Assembly (NCBI GenBank): GCA_965659595.1
Contig: CBFHWN010000073.1
Span: forward strand, 1-9,679
Origin: Casp-actino8 sp965659595
Lineage (GTDB): Bacteria; Actinomycetota; Acidimicrobiia; Acidimicrobiales; Ilumatobacteraceae
Direction of reading: 5' to 3'
Length of the DNA: 9,679 nucleotides
A program made the position numbers and the translations under genes. A model generated the notes under the pieces. It had not been told where the DNA came from and made no database searches. It saw only the letters and a list, made by a program, of their open reading frames with translations. Below, one piece after another: positions 6,060 through 9,679 of this stretch. Every line of letters begins with the position of its first letter. The first letter of the stretch is position 1.

Positions 6060-7647
6060 AGTCGGCGATCACCAATCCGCGATTGACGAGACGCCCGATC
6101 TTCGTCTCCACGAGATCTCGAAGCAGTTCGACGTCGGTCACTGGTTCTCCGTCGACCTCCACCTCGACGGTTCCGTCGGTGAGGGCAACGAGACCGGCCT
6201 GCACGACATTCTCGACCGACTGCGATCCGTCCATCTCGACGATCAACACTCGATCGAGATCGTCGATCTCGAGTTCCTCGTGCCGAAGGTTGGTCACCGA
6301 AGTGCGCATCTGCGAGGCCTGCCATCTGGCACATCGAGAGATACGTGGACGTTCGGGCAGTTCGTACGAGACCGGACGCGGCCAGCGACTCAGCTGAACC
6401 TCCCCGGCCATGAACGCCGGCAGTGCCCATTCCGAAATTCGTCGTCCGACTCCGGAATCGTCGACCTGTGAGGCGACCACGTCGACGAGATCGTCGATCC
6501 ACATTCCGCGTCGTGGGGAGTTCGCCAGAGTCCACATGGTCACGATCGGGACCGGATCCCCGGACGTGACGACGAACCGACCGTCGTCGTCGAGTGCGAC
6601 CTCGAGTCCGTCGGCGGCATCGACGTCGAGTTCGATCTCGGACTCCCCGAGTTCGTTCGTTCTCACCCGCTCGAGGGAGACGAAGGTCTTCGACACCGCA
6701 TCGACGTCGAAATCGGGTCGGAGTCGGTCGAGATGACGTGAATGGGTGAGGATCGAACGACGGAAATGACGCACGGTCAGGAAGTCGAGAAGTTGCTGGG
6801 CTTCCAGATGGGCGAGATACGGAGTCGGTGTGTCGCGCAAGTGTCGATCGACGGCTGCGGCGCCCTCCGTCCCCAGTTGCTCGATCGATGTACTCGCCAC
6901 CTCGGCGTCGGTGACCTGGATCAGATCGAATGAGTGGACGCGCTCCGTGAAGTCGGAGAACAAGCACGGTGAATTCTCTTCGACCAGATGCTCGAAGAAG
7001 AGATAGCGATCCGAGTAGTGGCGAAGCAGATTGATCTCGGTGTCGAGCCACGTACGAAGCGGGAGCGTGTCGGGAACGAAACGGTCTAGGAGATCGAGAA
7101 ATGTCCGGGCGTACTGGGCGCGTTCGGGCGCCGGACCTTCGGGGACGACACGAGCGAACATCGACCGCAGCATTCCTCTCGCGTGCCAACCGGGATACGT
7201 GTTGTAGCTGACGTAGGCCAAGCCGTCGTCGGTGAGAAGATCACGACAACTTCGAAGAATCGCTTCGCGTGCGTCGTCGGGAACCCACGAATACACGCCG
7301 TGGCACACGATGTAGTCGAACTTTCCGAATTCATCGCCGAGTTCCCGGACGTCGAGAGCATGAAACGACACGTTCTCGAGGTCGACTCCGAGTGCATCGG
7401 CTCGCGCGTCGTCGATCTGACTCGGGGACAGATCGATTCCGACGAACGTGGCGTCGGGCATGAGTTCGGCCAGAGGAATGAGGTGCCCACCACGAGCGCA
7501 GCCGATCTCGAGGACACGACTCGTCGCAACAGAGGGTGGATAGAGGCCGGCCAGCGTGCCGAGGGTGCACAGCCAGTCCGGATGCGACATCCGAAACGGG
7601 AGATTCTCGTACTGGAACGAGTCGTAGGCGGCTGAGGTGACGTCCAC
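6058..7647 (-). CDS. SAM-dependent methyltransferase with methyltransferase regulatory domain (PKMT-like)
   Basis: This 529-residue protein begins with a class I methyltransferase domain (about 1-160). The N-terminal AYDSFQYENLPF (7-18) is typical of this family, the SAM-binding motif VLEIGCARGG is at 45-54, acidic Asp72 is in GIDLS, and HGVYSWVPDD is at 116-125. YNTYPGWHARGMLR at 148-161 leads into a regulatory domain. That domain is recognised by YLFFEHLVEENSPCLFSDF (about 215-233) and ends near 300. A long C-terminal part (about 360-529) contains the family-typical VTNLRHE at 451-457. Relatives include rickettsial outer-membrane-protein lysine methyltransferases, but many members have unknown targets. 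The GTG at 7647 is the first possible start, because an in-frame stop lies eight codons upstream. Its ribosome site is weak. It is the last gene of an operon, 20 bases after the MDR gene. Whether it acts on a protein or a small molecule cannot be told. Confidence 0.88.
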   Translation of the reverse strand: MDVTSAAYDSFQYENLPFRMSHPDWLCTLGTLAGLYPPSVATSRVLEIGCARGGHLIPLAELMPDATFVGIDLSPSQIDDARADALGVDLENVSFHALDVRELGDEFGKFDYIVCHGVYSWVPDDAREAILRSCRDLLTDDGLAYVSYNTYPGWHARGMLRSMFARVVPEGPAPERAQYARTFLDLLDRFVPDTLPLRTWLDTEINLLRHYSDRYLFFEHLVEENSPCLFSDFTERVHSFDLIQVTDAEVASTSIEQLGTEGAAAVDRHLRDTPTPYLAHLEAQQLLDFLTVRHFRRSILTHSRHLDRLRPDFDVDAVSKTFVSLERVRTNELGESEIELDVDAADGLEVALDDDGRFVVTSGDPVPIVTMWTLANSPRRGMWIDDLVDVVASQVDDSGVGRRISEWALPAFMAGEVQLSRWPRPVSYELPERPRISRCARWQASQMRTSVTNLRHEELEIDDLDRVLIVEMDGSQSVENVVQAGLVALTDGTVEVEVDGEPVTDVELLRDLVETKIGRLVNRGLVIAD

Positions 7648-7667
7648 CCCGACATCTTGGCGGTTCG

Positions 7668-8681
7668 TCAGTCGGACGACACCTTCACGAGCAACTTGCC
7701 GGTGTGGCCACCCGACATGAGGATGTCGAGGGCGGCCGGGAAGCGCTCGACGCCGACCTCCACGTGTTCGGGCATGACGAGTGAACCGTCGACGAACCAG
7801 TCGGCGAGTCGAGCCTCACCTTCCTCGTAGGCGTCAGCGAAGTGAAAGACGGCGAACCCTTCCATCACGGCGTGTCGTTCGGCGAGTTTCAGATAGTTAC
7901 GGGGTCCGCGGACGTTGGCCATATCGTCGTATTGCGAAATCGCTCCGCAGATGACCACGCGGGTGCCTTCTTTGATGTTGAGCAGTACGGCATCGAGTAC
8001 GTCACCGCCCACGTTGTCGAAGAAGACGTCGACGCCACCCGGAGCCAGTTCACGCAAGCGAGCTTCGACGTCTTCGTTGCGATAGTCGATCGCCGCCTGA
8101 TACCCGAGTTCTTTCACCAGAAAATCGCACTTCGCCGGCCCTCCGGCGATGCCGATCACCGTCGAGGCTCCGAGAAGACGAGCGATCTGGCCGGCCATCG
8201 ACCCCACCGCACCAGCGGCCGCTGACACCACGACGACGTCTCCTGACTTCACCTTCGCCACACGAGTCATGCCCACGTAGGCCGTGAGGCCGGTCGTGAG
8301 ACCGAGGGCCCCGAGCCAGGCAATAGCAGGAACACGCGAGACGTCGACCTTGCGCATCATGGCACCCGGCATCACGGCGAACGTTTGCGAACACAGCGGA
8401 CCGAAGACGTGATCACCCTCGGTAAGACCGTCGAATCGTGACTCGACCACTCGTCCGACGCCGAGGGCCGGGATGACTCCGCCGATTCGAGCTCCTTGGT
8501 GGAAACTCTCTTCTTCCAGAGTCGTGCGGATGAAGGCATCGATTCCGAGGTGCTCGACCTCCACGCACACCTGACCGTCCTCGAGTTCTGGGACGGGATG
8601 CACGACGTATTCGAAATCGTCGGCAACCGGACGCCCAGACGGTCGACGTCGCAGGACGACTTGCGGATTACTGCGAGTCAT
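7668..8681 (-). CDS. NADP-dependent MDR oxidoreductase, CurA / prostaglandin reductase (PTGR) type
   Basis: This 337-residue zinc-independent medium-chain reductase probably reduces the C=C bond of conjugated ketones or similar compounds with NADPH. A GroES-like N-terminal half is followed by GALGLTTGLTAY (124-135), the Rossmann motif AAAGAVGS (154-161), FDNVGG (221-226), GAISQY (246-251) and the C-terminal HTGKLLVKV (326-334). All are hallmarks of the leukotriene B4 dehydrogenase/CurA group. Cysteine and histidine zinc ligands of alcohol dehydrogenases are absent. The same frame stays open upstream to 9326, but the true start is the ATG at 8681. A GGAGG (8692-8688) six bases upstream supports it, protein homology begins there, and the ATG forms a TGATG junction with the stop of the preceding SDR gene. 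Coupled translation with that SDR suggests consecutive steps on one compound. Confidence 0.92.
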   Translation of the reverse strand: MTRSNPQVVLRRRPSGRPVADDFEYVVHPVPELEDGQVCVEVEHLGIDAFIRTTLEEESFHQGARIGGVIPALGVGRVVESRFDGLTEGDHVFGPLCSQTFAVMPGAMMRKVDVSRVPAIAWLGALGLTTGLTAYVGMTRVAKVKSGDVVVVSAAAGAVGSMAGQIARLLGASTVIGIAGGPAKCDFLVKELGYQAAIDYRNEDVEARLRELAPGGVDVFFDNVGGDVLDAVLLNIKEGTRVVICGAISQYDDMANVRGPRNYLKLAERHAVMEGFAVFHFADAYEEGEARLADWFVDGSLVMPEHVEVGVERFPAALDILMSGGHTGKLLVKVSSD

Positions 8682-9448
8682 CAGAGACCTCCGTCGATGC
8701 CGATGATCTGGCCGGTGACCCAACTCGACGCCGGTGACACGAGGAACAACGTGGCGAGTCCGAGATCTTCCGGTGTTCCGAGACGAGCCATCGGAAGCCG
8801 AAGAACCTTTTCCAGCTTTGGAAGATCGTCGTCCGACAGACGCATCGCCTTCATCATGATTTCGGTGGGTACGGCACCGGGCATGATGCAGTTCACGCGA
8901 ATACGAGGACCGAGTTCCTTCGCATACGTGGTGGTGAGAGAGTTCACAGCTGCTTTGGCCGCTGCGTAGTGACCGCTTCCCATCACGGTCTGGACGGCGG
9001 CCTTCGACGAGATGTTCACGATGCGACCGCCGTCGCGCATGTGGTTCGCCGCGATATTGGTACACACCCAGATCGACGTGAGGTTGAGTCGCATCGTCGC
9101 GTCCCATTCCTCGCGCGGAAGTTTCACGAGCGGGGTCTGAACCGGTGAGCCGCCGGCATTGTTCACCAAGATGTCGAGCGATCCGAATTCGGAGATGGCG
9201 CGATCGACCAAAGTCTGAACGGCACCGTCGTCGGTGACGTCGGTAGGAACCGCGATGGCGCGTCCCCCAGCGGCGCGAATGTCGCTGGCGACTCGCTCCA
9301 CCTCGTCGGCTCGGCGGGCGGCGCACACCACGGCGGCCCCAGCCCGGGCGAGTGTGGTGGCGATGCCCTCACCGATGCCTCGTCCGGCTCCGGTCACGAT
9401 GGCCACGTCGCTCGACAGGTCGAACATGTTGATCACGGTTGTATCCAT
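8681..9448 (-). CDS. Short-chain dehydrogenase/reductase (classical SDR), first gene of the reductase-methyltransferase operon
   Basis: This 255-residue NAD(P)-dependent oxidoreductase has the cofactor motif TGAGRGIG (19-26), Asp70 in PTDVTD, NNAG (96-99), Asn122 (LNLTS), Ser148, Tyr161 and Lys165, and the ending GIDGGL. The active site is complete and the length normal. It resembles FabG-like and alcohol-oxidising SDRs, so the substrate is open. The ATG at 9448 has AAGGGG (9459-9454) five bases upstream. An in-frame ATG at codon 8 is less likely because it lacks such a site. Its stop overlaps the next gene's start by one base. It is divergent from a TetR-family gene, which is the natural candidate for its repressor. 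Confidence 0.92.
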   Translation of the reverse strand: MDTTVINMFDLSSDVAIVTGAGRGIGEGIATTLARAGAAVVCAARRADEVERVASDIRAAGGRAIAVPTDVTDDGAVQTLVDRAISEFGSLDILVNNAGGSPVQTPLVKLPREEWDATMRLNLTSIWVCTNIAANHMRDGGRIVNISSKAAVQTVMGSGHYAAAKAAVNSLTTTYAKELGPRIRVNCIMPGAVPTEIMMKAMRLSDDDLPKLEKVLRLPMARLGTPEDLGLATLFLVSPASSWVTGQIIGIDGGL

Positions 9449-9532
9449 GGCGTCCCCTTCTGTGCCGTGGAAAAGTTACCATGAGTAAGAAATCGCTCGG
9501 AGGGGGGTTCGGTCCTGAAGCAGACTGATCAC
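9449..9532. promoter_or_regulatory. Divergent control region between the SDR operon and the TetR gene
   Basis: The 84 bases should contain promoters in both directions. On the minus strand TAACTT (9478-9473) is a TANNNT -10 candidate, with a start near 9466 and a leader of about 18 bases carrying the ribosome site. The inverted repeat TTAC-catga-GTAA (9476-9488) overlaps this box by three bases, a position suited to a repressor such as the adjacent TetR protein. Arms of four bases are weak evidence. No -35 box is clear. Confidence 0.35.
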
Positions 9533-9679
9533 ATGTCGACCATGTCGCGACGTCCGGGTCGTCCTCGGGGTGGTCACCTCGACATCGGACCCGATGCCAT
9601 CTTGGATGCGGCCGAGCGGGTGATCGGCCGTGACGGGGCGAGCGCGTCGATCGACGCCGTGGCCGTGGAGGCCGGGATC
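9533..9679 (+). CDS. TetR-family transcriptional regulator, N-terminal part (cut off by the window end)
   Basis: These 49 codons open with basic residues (RRPGRPRGG near 6-14), followed by AILDAAERVIGRDGASASI and DAVAVEAGI. This is the usual start of a TetR DNA-binding domain: helix 1, then the beginning of the helix-turn-helix. The remaining domain and the ligand pocket lie outside the window. The start could be ATG 9533 or the in-frame ATG 9542, as neither has a good ribosome site. It is divergent from the SDR-MDR-methyltransferase operon, which it probably represses until a small hydrophobic ligand binds. Confidence 0.82.
   Translation, partial: MSTMSRRPGRPRGGHLDIGPDAILDAAERVIGRDGASASIDAVAVEAGI

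Noticed and set aside
6026..7189. A 387-residue open frame on the minus strand
   Set aside because: It overlaps the methyltransferase gene in another frame, is extremely arginine-rich and has no family motif. High-GC codon bias explains the openness.
8682..9326. An apparent N-terminal extension of 215 residues on the MDR gene, which would make a 552-residue fusion
   Set aside because: The extension is arginine- and serine-rich low-complexity sequence in a shifted frame over the SDR gene. The MDR homology and ribosome site begin at 8681, so it is only an open shadow frame.
9481..9528. A 15-codon frame (ATG to TGA) ahead of the TetR gene, considered as a leader peptide
   Set aside because: It has no ribosome site and lies over the predicted operator and promoter. 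Its composition carries no attenuation-type codon run.

Overview
The window is bacterial chromosome of high-GC, actinomycete type. The signs are GTC/GAC/CTC-rich codons, several probable GTG starts, TANNNT-type -10 boxes, and an EthA-like Baeyer-Villiger monooxygenase beside several oxidoreductases and a TetR gene. I would guess Actinomycetota, possibly Acidimicrobiia, but no marker gene here proves it. I see no rRNA, tRNA, CRISPR array, insertion sequence, integrase or phage gene. Gene density is high, and no stretch over 300 bases lacks a gene.

Layout, left to right. (1) 1-509, minus: the N-terminal 169 residues of a YeeE/YedE-type sulfur-compound transporter. It has its own promoter, and a perfect inverted repeat lies in the promoter spacer. 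(2) 630-3627, minus: a three-gene operon transcribed as NarL-type response regulator, then cytosolic PAS-like histidine kinase (8-base overlap), then a short metallo-beta-lactamase-fold hydrolase of the alkyl-sulfatase-related group. (3) 3689-4474, minus: an SDR oxidoreductase, divergent from (4) 4555-6048, plus: an EthA-like flavin monooxygenase. (5) 6058-9448, minus: a second operon transcribed as SDR, then CurA/PTGR-type MDR reductase (TGATG stop/start junction), then a PKMT-like methyltransferase with regulatory domain. It converges on the monooxygenase with only 9 bases between the genes. (6) 9533-9679, plus: the first 49 residues of a TetR-family repressor, divergent from operon 5.

Functionally the window looks like an accessory catabolic island. 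The SDRs could oxidise alcohols to ketones, the MDR could reduce conjugated enones, and the monooxygenase could insert oxygen into ketones to give esters. The sulfatase-like hydrolase and the sulfur-type transporter raise the possibility that an organosulfate or other sulfur compound is involved. The two-component system and the TetR protein are the candidate local switches. The individual family calls are firm. The pathway linking them, and every substrate, is inference.
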